NCBI GenBank assembly: GCA_947503335.1
Contig: CANNCY010000003.1
Span: 186,001 to 250,000, forward strand
Length of the DNA stretch: 64,000 nt
Source of the DNA: an uncultured Pseudomonadales bacterium
Lineage (GTDB): Bacteria > Pseudomonadota > Gammaproteobacteria > Pseudomonadales > CANNCY01
Reading direction: 5' to 3'
The position numbers and the translations under genes are program-made. The notes beneath the pieces were generated by a model. The model was not told the DNA's origin. It searched no databases and worked only from the letters and a program-made list of their open reading frames with translations. Each line of letters opens with the position of its first letter. The stretch's first letter is position 1. Shown here in pieces: positions 55,303 to 63,984 of the stretch.

Positions 55303-55912
55303 TTTAGACCAATATCTAGCCGAACGTAAGGTGGCGATAACCAAGCTTGCCCAATGCAAGGTGTTATCAGGCATTGTGGCGACCGAGCCTGAGTGTGATT
55401 TGGCGCCATCGGTAAGACCGTTTTTTGCTACCTGTGTAAACACAGTCGTTAATCAACTCATTAGCTATAAAGCGGCATTAACGATCGAAGGGCGATTGCA
55501 GAATCTAGCGGGTGACCCCATCTCAGAACAGGCTTGGCTCGCTGCCGATCAAGAGGCATTACGGGCCTGCGGATTATCTAGATCAAAACTTCTTTACTGT
55601 ACATTGATTGCCGAGCAAATGGTCGCGGGTGAGTTGAGTGAACAGGCTCTATGGCAATTACCTACCGCAGAACTCGCCAAACAGTTACAGCAGATTAAGG
55701 GGTTTGGGCGATGGAGCGTTGAAATGATGTTGATGTTTCATTTTGGCAGGTTAGACGTATTTGCCCCTCAAGATGTTGGTTTGCAAAGAGCGTTACTTAA
55801 TCTGGGCTTGGTTGATGATCAAGCCACTCTACAAGATTATGAAGCGGCAGCTCAGCGCTGGGCACCTTACCGTTCAGTGGCTAGTTGGTATTTATGGCAG
55901 TCGGTAAAGTAA
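55295..55912 (+). CDS. DNA-3-methyladenine glycosylase II, AlkA-like
   Basis: A 205-residue helix-hairpin-helix (HhH-GPD) DNA glycosylase. LQQIKGFGRWSVEMMLMFHFGRLDVFAPQDVGLQRAL has the HhH (KGFGRWSVEM) and the catalytic Asp (APQDVG). It lacks the N-terminal domain of E. coli AlkA and is closer to short 3-methyladenine glycosylases. It removes alkylated bases. Its place at the end of an AcnX operon, overlapping by 8 bp, is unusual. Confidence 0.87.
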   Translation: MFDLDQYLAERKVAITKLAQCKVLSGIVATEPECDLAPSVRPFFATCVNTVVNQLISYKAALTIEGRLQNLAGDPISEQAWLAADQEALRACGLSRSKLLYCTLIAEQMVAGELSEQALWQLPTAELAKQLQQIKGFGRWSVEMMLMFHFGRLDVFAPQDVGLQRALLNLGLVDDQATLQDYEAAAQRWAPYRSVASWYLWQSVK

Positions 55913-56105
55913 ATTAAAGGCCAAATACGGTCTAAAGTTAGAGAGAACGGGGCTGGTTTTAGCTTGTGCCCCATAAATGCCTAGGGCGTTGTGGTTTATT
56001 GCCGCAATTGATTGATTGCGCAGTGATACAATGCCGCCCATATTCAATCCAGACGGCTAGATTGGGCGTTTTAACCGCCATAACCGTCGCAACTAAGGCA
56101 CCTCT

Positions 56106-57809
56106 ATGACCGAGCCTACTACCTTCGAAGCGCTAGGGCTTCCAGAACCTGTACTTAAAAGCCTAAAGACCCTAGGCTATGAGACACCATCGCCGATTCA
56201 GGCGCAAACTATTGGCCCGATGATGGAAGGCCGCGACGTATTGGGTCAAGCACAAACCGGTACCGGTAAAACTGCGGCATTCGCACTGCCGTTGGTTGCT
56301 AACTTAAGCACTCGTAAAAAGAAGCCACAGGCGCTGGTTTTGGCACCGACACGAGAGTTAGCTATTCAGGTAGCTGAGGCGTTTCAAAGTTACGCTAAAG
56401 AGCGTCAGGGATTTCATGTTCTGCCAATCTATGGTGGTCAAAGCTATGTTAACCAAATTAAGTCACTAAAGCGTGGTGTGCAGGTTGTTGTAGGTACGCC
56501 GGGCCGTGTAATGGACCACATGCGCAAGGGCACTCTAGATCTAACCGATCTAGAAACGATCGTGCTAGATGAAGCCGATGAAATGCTACGCATGGGCTTT
56601 ATTGACGACGTTGAATGGATTCTTGAGCAGGCACCAGAAGAGCGTCAAATTGCGTTGTTCTCGGCAACCATGCCACGAGAAATTGAGCGCATCGCTAATA
56701 ACTATCTTGAAGACCCTGTACACGTACAAATCGCCGCGAAGGTAAAAACAGCGACGACTATTCGTCAGCGTATGTTGAACGTATCAGCTCACCAAAAGAT
56801 CGACGTATTTACTCGTATTCTTGAAGTTGAAGACTTTGATGCGATGATTGTTTTTGTGCGTACTAAGCTTGCAACCGAAGAGGTTGCTCAAAAGCTTCAG
56901 GCGCGAGGCTATTCGACGGGCGCACTAAATGGCGATATGCCGCAGCAAGCCCGAGAGCGGACAGTTGAAGGGCTGAAGTCTGGAAAGATTGATATTGTAG
57001 TGGCCACCGATGTTGCTGCACGTGGGCTCGATGTTGAGCGCATTACCCATGTAATTAACTATGATATTCCTTACGATACTGAAGCGTACGTTCACCGTAT
57101 TGGTCGTACCGGTCGTGCGGGTCGCTCAGGTGATGCAATCTTGTTTGTGACTCATCGTGAGCGTCGTATGTTGCGCGATATTGAGCGTGCTACTAAATCG
57201 ACCATTGAGCCGATGGAGCTGCCAAGCGCTGATGATGTAAGCAGCATGCGCGTAGAGCGTTTTAAAGAGCGTATCCGCGATGCCGCAAGCAATGACGCTG
57301 AGCGCGATTTCCATATCGAGATTGTTGAGTCACTAGCTGAGCAGTCTGGTCTTAATATGGTAGAGATCGCTGCAGCGTTGGTTAAGCTTGCGCAAGGTAA
57401 CTCGCCCCTTAAAGTGCAAGAGATTGCGATGCCTAAAGAGCGCCGCGACCGTGAGCCGCGCGAAAAGCGTGATCTAAGTGCTTTCGAAGATTACAAGATC
57501 GAAGTAGGCGCTAATGCTGGTGTTCAACCAAAGCACATCGTTGGTGCTATCGCTAATGAAGTGGGTATCTCTAGTAAAGACATTGGCCCAATTAGTGTAC
57601 GCAAAGAATACAGCCTTATTGCACTGCCGATAAACATGCCGCCAGCAACCTTTAAGCGCTTGCAGTCGGTGCATGTACTAGGCAAGCCAATGAACATTAA
57701 GGTAGCGACTAAAGGCAAAGTAGGCGGTGGCAAACCTAAGGGTAAAGGTGGCTTTAAAAAAGGCGGCCGTAAAAAGTCTAATGGTGACCGCCCACGCAAG
57801 CGTTCATAA
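56106..57809 (+). CDS. deaD: DEAD-box RNA helicase DeaD/CsdA
   Basis: A 567-residue ATP-dependent RNA helicase for ribosome assembly and mRNA decay in the cold. The core has the Q motif (FEALGLPEPVLKSLKTLGYETPSPIQ), AQTGTGKT, PTRELAIQ, DEADEMLRMGF, SAT, and HRIGRTGRAG. The C-terminal region includes the DbpA-type RNA-binding domain (VGANAGVQPKHIVGAI) and ends with a basic, Gly/Lys-rich tail. The ~190 bp upstream have no other gene and may hold a long 5' leader, as in cold-induced deaD genes. Confidence 0.94.
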   Translation: MTEPTTFEALGLPEPVLKSLKTLGYETPSPIQAQTIGPMMEGRDVLGQAQTGTGKTAAFALPLVANLSTRKKKPQALVLAPTRELAIQVAEAFQSYAKERQGFHVLPIYGGQSYVNQIKSLKRGVQVVVGTPGRVMDHMRKGTLDLTDLETIVLDEADEMLRMGFIDDVEWILEQAPEERQIALFSATMPREIERIANNYLEDPVHVQIAAKVKTATTIRQRMLNVSAHQKIDVFTRILEVEDFDAMIVFVRTKLATEEVAQKLQARGYSTGALNGDMPQQARERTVEGLKSGKIDIVVATDVAARGLDVERITHVINYDIPYDTEAYVHRIGRTGRAGRSGDAILFVTHRERRMLRDIERATKSTIEPMELPSADDVSSMRVERFKERIRDAASNDAERDFHIEIVESLAEQSGLNMVEIAAALVKLAQGNSPLKVQEIAMPKERRDREPREKRDLSAFEDYKIEVGANAGVQPKHIVGAIANEVGISSKDIGPISVRKEYSLIALPINMPPATFKRLQSVHVLGKPMNIKVATKGKVGGGKPKGKGGFKKGGRKKSNGDRPRKRS

Positions 57810-57822
57810 CGCCTAGCGCCCT

Positions 57823-57850
57823 TTGAATCTGTAGCGTCGACCGTTATAGT
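57823..57850 (+). promoter_or_regulatory. Promoter of the class II aldolase gene
   Basis: TTGAAT (57823-57828), 16-bp spacer, TATAGT (57845-57850). The spacer contains the left arm of an 11-bp inverted repeat described separately. Confidence 0.5.
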
Positions 57851-57898
57851 GTACTTAGCACAATAACAGTCTTTCACAGCCTAGTGAGGTCGACGCTA
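57832..57898. repeat. 11-bp inverted repeat flanking the leader of the aldolase gene
   Basis: TAGCGTCGACC (57832-57842) and its exact reverse complement GGTCGACGCTA (57888-57898) sit 45 bp apart. The right arm spans the Shine-Dalgarno/start region (the last A is the first base of ATG 57898); the left arm sits in the promoter spacer. Either a two-site operator or, if transcribed from upstream, an RBS-blocking hairpin. Function inferred. Confidence 0.55.
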
Positions 57899-58692
57899 TG
57901 AATCAAAAAGTTGAAGCGGTGATGAATCAAGCCGCTGCCACTCCCTTTACCTTTCCCCCTCAGTTTGAATCTGTTGAACAAGAGCGTGATTACTTAAAAG
58001 CACGTTTGGCAGCATCGTGCCGCTTGTTTGGTAGGTTTGGCTTTGATGAAGGGGTGGCGGGTCATATCACGGTACGCGACCCTGAGTTTCCAGATCGTTT
58101 TTGGGTGAATCAGATGGGCGTATCATTTAAGTTGATGCGAGTATCAGATCTTATCTGCGTTGATCATACGGGCGCGGTTGTTGAAGGTAATGGCCTGTTA
58201 AACGGCGCAGCCTTTGCTATTCACTCGGCAGTACACAAGGCGCACCCGCACATTCAAGCGGTGGCCCATGCCCATTCAGTGTATGGCAAAGCCTGGTCTT
58301 CGTTAGGGCGAAAATTAGATCCTTTAACTCAAGATGCCTGTGCCTTCTATGAAGATCATGATGTGTTTACAGAGTATGCAGGTGTCGTACTAGATACTAG
58401 TGAAGGTGACGCGATCGCCAAGCAAATCGATGGTAAGAAAGCACTGATTCTGATGAATCATGGGCTCATCACCGTCGGCGAATCAATCGATGCTGCTACA
58501 TGGTGGTATATAACCTTAGAGCGAAGCTGCCAGGCTCAATTAATGGCCGAAGCGGCTGGCACACCACAGTTAATCGATCACGCTGCCGCTGTAAGTGCAC
58601 GCGATACCGTCGGTTCAGCTATCGCTGGTTGGTTTAGCTGCAAGCCGTTATATGACGTAATCATGCGTGAACAGCCTGAGCTATTTGAATAA
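57898..58692 (+). CDS. Class II aldolase/adducin family protein
   Basis: A 264-residue protein of the class II aldolase/adducin fold. It has FGFDEGVAGHITVRDPEFPDRFWVNQMGVSF, HSAVHKAHPHIQAVAHAHSVYGKAW (zinc His residues) and LILMNHGLITVG, the usual set. Known members cleave or epimerise sugar phosphates, but this longer, adducin-like type is often of unknown substrate. An 11-bp inverted repeat covers its leader. A lipid kinase gene follows by 16 bp. Confidence 0.87.
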   Translation: MNQKVEAVMNQAAATPFTFPPQFESVEQERDYLKARLAASCRLFGRFGFDEGVAGHITVRDPEFPDRFWVNQMGVSFKLMRVSDLICVDHTGAVVEGNGLLNGAAFAIHSAVHKAHPHIQAVAHAHSVYGKAWSSLGRKLDPLTQDACAFYEDHDVFTEYAGVVLDTSEGDAIAKQIDGKKALILMNHGLITVGESIDAATWWYITLERSCQAQLMAEAAGTPQLIDHAAAVSARDTVGSAIAGWFSCKPLYDVIMREQPELFE

Positions 58693-58708
58693 TTTTACAG
58701 AGTAATAG

Positions 58709-59626
58709 ATGTCTTTGATTACATGGCACTTGTTTGCCAATCAAAAAAGCGGAGGCTTTAAAGCCCGTCGCATTAACGAACTAACGACACGAATGCAAGA
58801 GCGTGGCCAAAGGGTCGAAGCTCATCTACCTGCATCACTGAAAGCGTTGCGAGAAGAGATTGCTGAATTAGCCGAAGCTGGTGAGCGCCACTTTATTATT
58901 GCTGCAGGTGACGGCACGCTTTCGCAAGCGGTTAACTGTTTAGTTGACCTTGGTGTGTCGGCCGATTCTGTTGTTGCTCTATACCCAATGGGCTCAGGTA
59001 ACGACACTGCGCGAAGCTTAGATATGCGAGGTCGGCGCAAGAGACTGGTTGATCAGTGGGTGCAGGCGTTGGTAGCACGACGTTGGCAACCAATTGATCT
59101 AATCAAGATTCAGACTGAGCATGAATCTAGGGTTAGCGTGAATCTATGGGGCGTCGGCCTTGACGCTCAGGTGTTGGCTGCGCGTACGTCGGGTTCTTAT
59201 CTAACAGGGCTATTGAAAGCGTTGTTCGCGGGCCGTTTTGTGAAAGGCGGGTTAAAACTCGACGCACTCCACGAAGGTCTAGTCGAAATCACCGGCGAGT
59301 GGGTAACTCTTATGGGTGCTAATGGCCGTTACGCGGGCGGCGGAATGCGTTTTGTAGATGATGCTCGTATTAATGAAGATAACCACTATCTATTTTTATT
59401 AGAGAAAACATGGTTGTTGTCGTTGCTGCCTTGGGTGCCTTTGTTATACACCGGCGGTATCGATCGCCATAAGAAAGTGACGATTAACAAGGTTGATAGT
59501 TTTGAGTTGAATCTAGAAGCCGAGTCAGTTTGGCAGATTGATGGTGAAGTAATGCAGCCGGCCAAACATTTTAATAGTTCAACGATGAGCAAAGCGATTC
59601 AATTATTGTATTTAGCAGAGAAATAA
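58709..59626 (+). CDS. Diacylglycerol-kinase-type lipid kinase, YegS-like
   Basis: A 305-residue protein of the DAGK catalytic family. HLFANQKSGGFKARRINELTTRM, IIAAGDGTLSQAVNCL (nucleotide-binding GDGT) and YPMGSGNDTARSL are the family motifs; a C-terminal beta-sandwich contains GANGRYAGGGMRFVDDARINE. It probably phosphorylates a lipid such as diacylglycerol or phosphatidylglycerol. The next gene starts 2 bp on. Confidence 0.88.
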   Translation: MSLITWHLFANQKSGGFKARRINELTTRMQERGQRVEAHLPASLKALREEIAELAEAGERHFIIAAGDGTLSQAVNCLVDLGVSADSVVALYPMGSGNDTARSLDMRGRRKRLVDQWVQALVARRWQPIDLIKIQTEHESRVSVNLWGVGLDAQVLAARTSGSYLTGLLKALFAGRFVKGGLKLDALHEGLVEITGEWVTLMGANGRYAGGGMRFVDDARINEDNHYLFLLEKTWLLSLLPWVPLLYTGGIDRHKKVTINKVDSFELNLEAESVWQIDGEVMQPAKHFNSSTMSKAIQLLYLAEK

Positions 59627-59628
59627 TA

Positions 59629-61812
59629 ATGAAAAAATTACTGCGTGTATTAACGGTGTTACTACTAGCACTGGTGGTGTTAGCTGGTGTCTTTAACGAG
59701 CGTTTATCGCGCTTGTATTCGATGATTACCTTATATGATGCAGACAAAATCGTCGAAAACTTTTCGAATACCGATAAGAGCTTTTTAACGGTATCGATAC
59801 CCGCAGGTAATGCCCCGGCACTAGACACGTTAGCGGGCGAGTTTGCCTTACCTGATTCTTTTAAATTTGCAGAACAGACGTTGTCGACTAATGCGTTTAT
59901 CGAAGAAACCGATACGACGGCATTGGTCGTAATGCATAGTGGCGAAGTAGTCTTTGAAAACTATCTACGCGGTACCGACAAACAAGATAAGCGCATAAGT
60001 TTTTCAACAGCTAAATCTTTTCTTTCAGTCTTAGTGGGCATAGCTATTGATGAAGGCTCAATACCATCAGTTGATGTTGCGGTGACTGATTATGTACCTA
60101 GTTTAAAAGGCACTTCGTACGATGACGCCACACTCGAAGATGTTTTAGAGATGAGCTCGGGAGTAGCTTTTAACGAAAACTACCGCCAGTTTGATTCAGA
60201 TATTAATCGAATGAGCCGTCTTTTAGCACTAGGCGGGTCAATGGATGAGTTTGCAGGGTCTTTGGCAAAGCAAAGGGCTGCAGGCGAAGCGATGCAGTAC
60301 GTGAGTATCGATACGCATGTGGTTGGTATGGTGTTGCGATCGGCCACGGGCGTTGAAGTAGCCGATTACTTTTACGATAAACTCTGGCGTTATATCGGTG
60401 GCGAGCAAGGTGCCTATTACGGCACTGATTCTACTGGGCAGCCTGTAGTATTGGGTGGGCTAAATATGCGCACTCGAGACTATGCCCGTTTAGGTCAGCT
60501 CGTTCTTAATGATGGCCGCTGGGGTGACCAGCAGGTTGTTAGTGAGCAATGGATTAAAGACTCAACGACCACAAAAAAGTCGCGTCTGCAGCCTACTGAC
60601 AACGAATACGGCTACGCTTATCAATGGTGGATTCCGCCTCATGTTAATGACGAGGTGCTTGCCGTGGGTATCTATGGGCAATATATCTATATCAATAAGG
60701 CCTTAGATATTGTTATTGCAAAGAATAGTGCTGATATCGAATTTATGGATAACGGCTATATCTCTAAGCATCAATCGCTGGCCTTTTTTAGAGCAGTCGC
60801 GCGCAAGCTTTACTTAGAATCAACACTAGAGTCGTATTCAAATGCGCTGATAGAAAAAAACAAGCAGGCTATGCCTAATCTTGAATTAATAGTTAGCTTA
60901 GACGATGGCAGTGAGCGATATGAATATGGCAACGGCGAGTTAACGTCACTTTACGAAATTGGCAGTACCAGCAAATGGTTCACCGCAATCACTGTTCTTG
61001 ATGTGCTAGATAGTAAAGTCGACGCAACTATTGATGATTGGCTAACCGGCTCGTCGTATCAAGGTCTTTGTGTATATCGTGAAACAGATTGTTTTAAGCA
61101 GTTAACTGTACTCAATTTACTTAACCATACTAGTTCAATCGCAGATTACTTAGATGTTCATGGCAGTGACGAAGCGGCGCTGAAGCTATTTTCTGACACC
61201 ACCTATCATTACACGCATCAAGAATTGTACAAAATTGCTAAAGAGCACGCAGATACGAGCTCACAACCGAATCAGCAGTGGGCGTATACCAATACAGGGT
61301 ACCTTTTATTAGCTGACATTATCGAAAAGGCATCTGGGGTAGATTGGCGCCAAGCCGTAAAGCGCTCTGTGCTAGAGCCTGCTGAGCTAGCTGACACCTA
61401 TTTTGGAGAGATGCTTACCGAGCAGCAAATAGCTAGGCGGCCTCAAGGATACTATCAGGGTATGAAGACGCAAATTCCGTATAGTGCAGCATCGAGTGCT
61501 GGCGAGATGCTAGCAACCTCAGATGATCTTCATGCATTTATGAAATGGTGGGCTAATAGTGAGTTTGCCAATATACAGACGAACACCGGTCTTGTGACTA
61601 TGATGCCGGGTGTTGCGGATTATGGCCTGGGGGTGATCAAACATGATAGCTTGGTCGGCCATGCGGGTCAGACATTTGGGTTTCAAGCCTACGCGGGGCG
61701 AGATATAAATACAGGTCTTCAAATTGTTATCCTTGCTAATGACGCAAAGTTTTCAGCAATGGGCGAAGCGTTTTCAATTTACGCTGATGTTAAGAAACTG
61801 CCTTACCAATAG
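59629..61812 (+). CDS. Tandem beta-lactamase-fold serine hydrolase (two SxxK domains)
   Basis: A 727-residue envelope protein with one N-terminal membrane segment (MKKLLRVLTVLLLALVVLAGVF). Residues ~90-400 are a 6-aminohexanoate-dimer-hydrolase-like (class C beta-lactamase fold) domain with Ser126 and Lys129 in FSTAKSF and Tyr224 in YVSID. Residues ~415-725 are a second such domain with Ser446/Lys449 in GSTSKWF, Tyr553 in YTNTGY and His678 in GHAGQTFGF. Both look active. Such domains act on esters, amides or peptidoglycan peptides; the substrate is unknown. It sits between a lipid kinase and a AAA ATPase. Confidence 0.85.
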   Translation: MKKLLRVLTVLLLALVVLAGVFNERLSRLYSMITLYDADKIVENFSNTDKSFLTVSIPAGNAPALDTLAGEFALPDSFKFAEQTLSTNAFIEETDTTALVVMHSGEVVFENYLRGTDKQDKRISFSTAKSFLSVLVGIAIDEGSIPSVDVAVTDYVPSLKGTSYDDATLEDVLEMSSGVAFNENYRQFDSDINRMSRLLALGGSMDEFAGSLAKQRAAGEAMQYVSIDTHVVGMVLRSATGVEVADYFYDKLWRYIGGEQGAYYGTDSTGQPVVLGGLNMRTRDYARLGQLVLNDGRWGDQQVVSEQWIKDSTTTKKSRLQPTDNEYGYAYQWWIPPHVNDEVLAVGIYGQYIYINKALDIVIAKNSADIEFMDNGYISKHQSLAFFRAVARKLYLESTLESYSNALIEKNKQAMPNLELIVSLDDGSERYEYGNGELTSLYEIGSTSKWFTAITVLDVLDSKVDATIDDWLTGSSYQGLCVYRETDCFKQLTVLNLLNHTSSIADYLDVHGSDEAALKLFSDTTYHYTHQELYKIAKEHADTSSQPNQQWAYTNTGYLLLADIIEKASGVDWRQAVKRSVLEPAELADTYFGEMLTEQQIARRPQGYYQGMKTQIPYSAASSAGEMLATSDDLHAFMKWWANSEFANIQTNTGLVTMMPGVADYGLGVIKHDSLVGHAGQTFGFQAYAGRDINTGLQIVILANDAKFSAMGEAFSIYADVKKLPYQ

Positions 61813-61822
61813 AGAATAAAAT

Positions 61823-63310
61823 ATGGCATTGCGAGATATAAAAGATTTAACCGTTGCGCTAAGTGGTAAGACGCCGATTGTAATGATCGAGAGTCATGAA
61901 GAAACTAGAGCGATTGATTTGATCGTGAAGGCGGGCAAGTCTACACGGCTGCCAGTTTATAGCTGGACATGCACCCAAGGCTTAAGTCGCATCGGCTTAA
62001 ACATCGATTATGGTGGCGGCAATGATACTCGTGACCCGCTCGCTCTAATCGACAAGATGAAAGAGGTGCGAGAACCCTCCATTTTTATTCTCTGTGATCT
62101 TCATCCTTTTATTTCGGCTGCTCATAAAGATTCCATTGAACTGATTCGCGGGCTAAAAGATTTAGCACAGGGTTGGCGTACGATTCATCATAAACTAGTG
62201 CTGCTTAGCTATAAGGTGGATACGCCACCCGAGTTAAGTCGCAACACAATGCGCTTAAAACTGTCGATGCCGTCTCGTGACGAAACCTTTGCAATTGTAA
62301 AAGAAGAGGCGCGTGCGTGGACCAACGATAATGGCGGCGAGCGAGTCAAAACCGATGCCAAGGTTCTTGAGCGCGCAGTGAATAGCCTACAGGGAATGAC
62401 GTTCGAAGATACTCGCCGATTAGTGCGAGGTATGCTTGATGATGGGGCGATTACAGAGTGTGATCTGCCCGAAGTTAATCGAATGAAATATCAGCTTATG
62501 GACATGGACTCTGTTCTTAGCTTTGAATACGACACCGAAAAGTTTGAAGACGTTGCCGGTTTAGAAAATATGAAAGGTTGGCTGGCTAATCGCCAAAAAG
62601 CGTTTCATGAAGAGGGCGGTTTAGACTCGCCCCGTGGTGTTATGCTGTTGGGTGTGCAGGGTGCGGGTAAGTCACTGGCAGCAAAGGCGATTGCTGGCGC
62701 TTGGTCGGTACCCTTGATGCGATTAGATTTTGCAGCCTTGTTCAATAAGTACGTGGGTGAAACCGAGCGTCAGTTGCGCGAAGCCTTGGCTATGGCCGAG
62801 GCCATGCAGCCCTGTGTGCTTTGGGTAGATGAAATTGAAAAGGGCATATCTCAGGGCGGCGATGAAGGTACGTCGCGTCGCGTGTTAGGTACGTTATTAA
62901 CCTGGCTTTCTGAACATAAGTCACGCGTCTTTTTGGTCGCTACATCGAATGATATTCGATCATTACCGCCCGAGTTAGTACGCAAAGGTCGCTTAGATGA
63001 GATATTTTTTGTCGACCTGCCTGAACATGGTGTGCGCCAAGAAATCTTTAAGATTCATATGCGTAAGCGCGACGTCGATGCTGATGCATTTGATCTTGTC
63101 AGTTTAGCGGATGCCGCTGATCAGTACTCGGGTGCCGAAATCGAACAGGCCGTTATTTCTGCATTATATAAAGCGCAGGCTAATGGTGAAGTGTTGGGGC
63201 AGGCGTTATTGTTAGAAACTGTGTCAGCTACTCGCCCATTATCGGTTGTTATGTACGAGCAGCTAGCAGAGTTGCGGGCGTGGGCGAAAGATCGCACTGT
63301 GCCCGCTTAG
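61823..63310 (+). CDS. AAA-family ATPase, Ycf46-like
   Basis: A 495-residue ATPase. The N-terminal ~240 residues have a Ycf46-type regulatory region (VYSWTCTQGLSRIGL, IFILCDLHPFI, LVLLSYKVDTPPEL). The AAA core follows: GVQGAGKSLAAKAIA (Walker A), VLWVDEIEKGI (Walker B), ATSNDIRSLPPELVRKGRLDEIFFVDLP (sensor and Arg-finger region), then YSGAEIEQAV. Ycf46 proteins occur in cyanobacteria, plastids and many proteobacteria and have roles in stress or CO2/sugar responses, not well defined. It follows the double serine hydrolase by 10 bp. Confidence 0.87.
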   Translation: MALRDIKDLTVALSGKTPIVMIESHEETRAIDLIVKAGKSTRLPVYSWTCTQGLSRIGLNIDYGGGNDTRDPLALIDKMKEVREPSIFILCDLHPFISAAHKDSIELIRGLKDLAQGWRTIHHKLVLLSYKVDTPPELSRNTMRLKLSMPSRDETFAIVKEEARAWTNDNGGERVKTDAKVLERAVNSLQGMTFEDTRRLVRGMLDDGAITECDLPEVNRMKYQLMDMDSVLSFEYDTEKFEDVAGLENMKGWLANRQKAFHEEGGLDSPRGVMLLGVQGAGKSLAAKAIAGAWSVPLMRLDFAALFNKYVGETERQLREALAMAEAMQPCVLWVDEIEKGISQGGDEGTSRRVLGTLLTWLSEHKSRVFLVATSNDIRSLPPELVRKGRLDEIFFVDLPEHGVRQEIFKIHMRKRDVDADAFDLVSLADAADQYSGAEIEQAVISALYKAQANGEVLGQALLLETVSATRPLSVVMYEQLAELRAWAKDRTVPA

Positions 63311-63321
63311 TTGGCTATTAT

Positions 63322-63984
63322 TTAAAGGTCTATTTCGAAGCCAAAGCGAGCGCTGTCACTCTCGATATCTCTATCAAAGATTAACGTGCTATCAGTGTAA
63401 GAGGTATGGGCGTAGCCAGCGTAAGCGCGCAGGTCTAGTGCCGACAGTGATAGCGTATAGGTAACACCTGCCGATGCATCTACAACGTTCATGCCGCTAA
63501 TGGAGGCGATAGTCGTTTCAGCATATAGCCCTAGACCGCTTTCGCCAAAGGGCATTCTTGCTTTTGCATATAGATGGCCACCGGTTTCATCGTCGCTACC
63601 AACCACTAGTGCGTCGCCTAAGGCAAAATCGTAGCCAACTTCAGCAACCGACAATCCTGCACCCAAGTCTAAGTGTATTAGGCTGTTGTTAAGCAATTCG
63701 TAGTATAGGGTGTAGTCTTGTCGCTCATAACTGAATCTAGCAAAGTTATCGAATGCGATACCTGTGTTTGGGTCGCTATCAGGATAGCTAAAAGTCACGT
63801 CACCGCTATCTTGGTTTGCGTACCTAAAGTTAGGTAGTAAAGGGATTGGGTGCTCGATGGCAAAGGATAAGATGTCATTGCTGTCATCTTGAAAATAGGC
63901 AGCCTTAAAGGCTAACGTGTCGGCGCTGGCCTGCGAACTGCACGTAGCCGCCAAAATTGCAGCAATAGAAAGATACTTCTTCAT
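63322..63984 (-). CDS. Outer-membrane beta-barrel protein, TIGR04219-like
   Basis: A 220-residue protein with a signal peptide (MKKYLSIAAILAATCSSQASA) and a beta-rich mature part of alternating residues. ILSFAIEHPIPLLPNFRYANQDSGDV resembles the EHPVPLLPN segment of the TIGR04219 family of small outer-membrane proteins; YfaZ is a second possibility. It ends ARFGFEIDL. Function is unknown. It is convergent with the AAA gene, and its upstream region leaves the window. Confidence 0.72.
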   Translation of the reverse strand: MKKYLSIAAILAATCSSQASADTLAFKAAYFQDDSNDILSFAIEHPIPLLPNFRYANQDSGDVTFSYPDSDPNTGIAFDNFARFSYERQDYTLYYELLNNSLIHLDLGAGLSVAEVGYDFALGDALVVGSDDETGGHLYAKARMPFGESGLGLYAETTIASISGMNVVDASAGVTYTLSLSALDLRAYAGYAHTSYTDSTLIFDRDIESDSARFGFEIDL

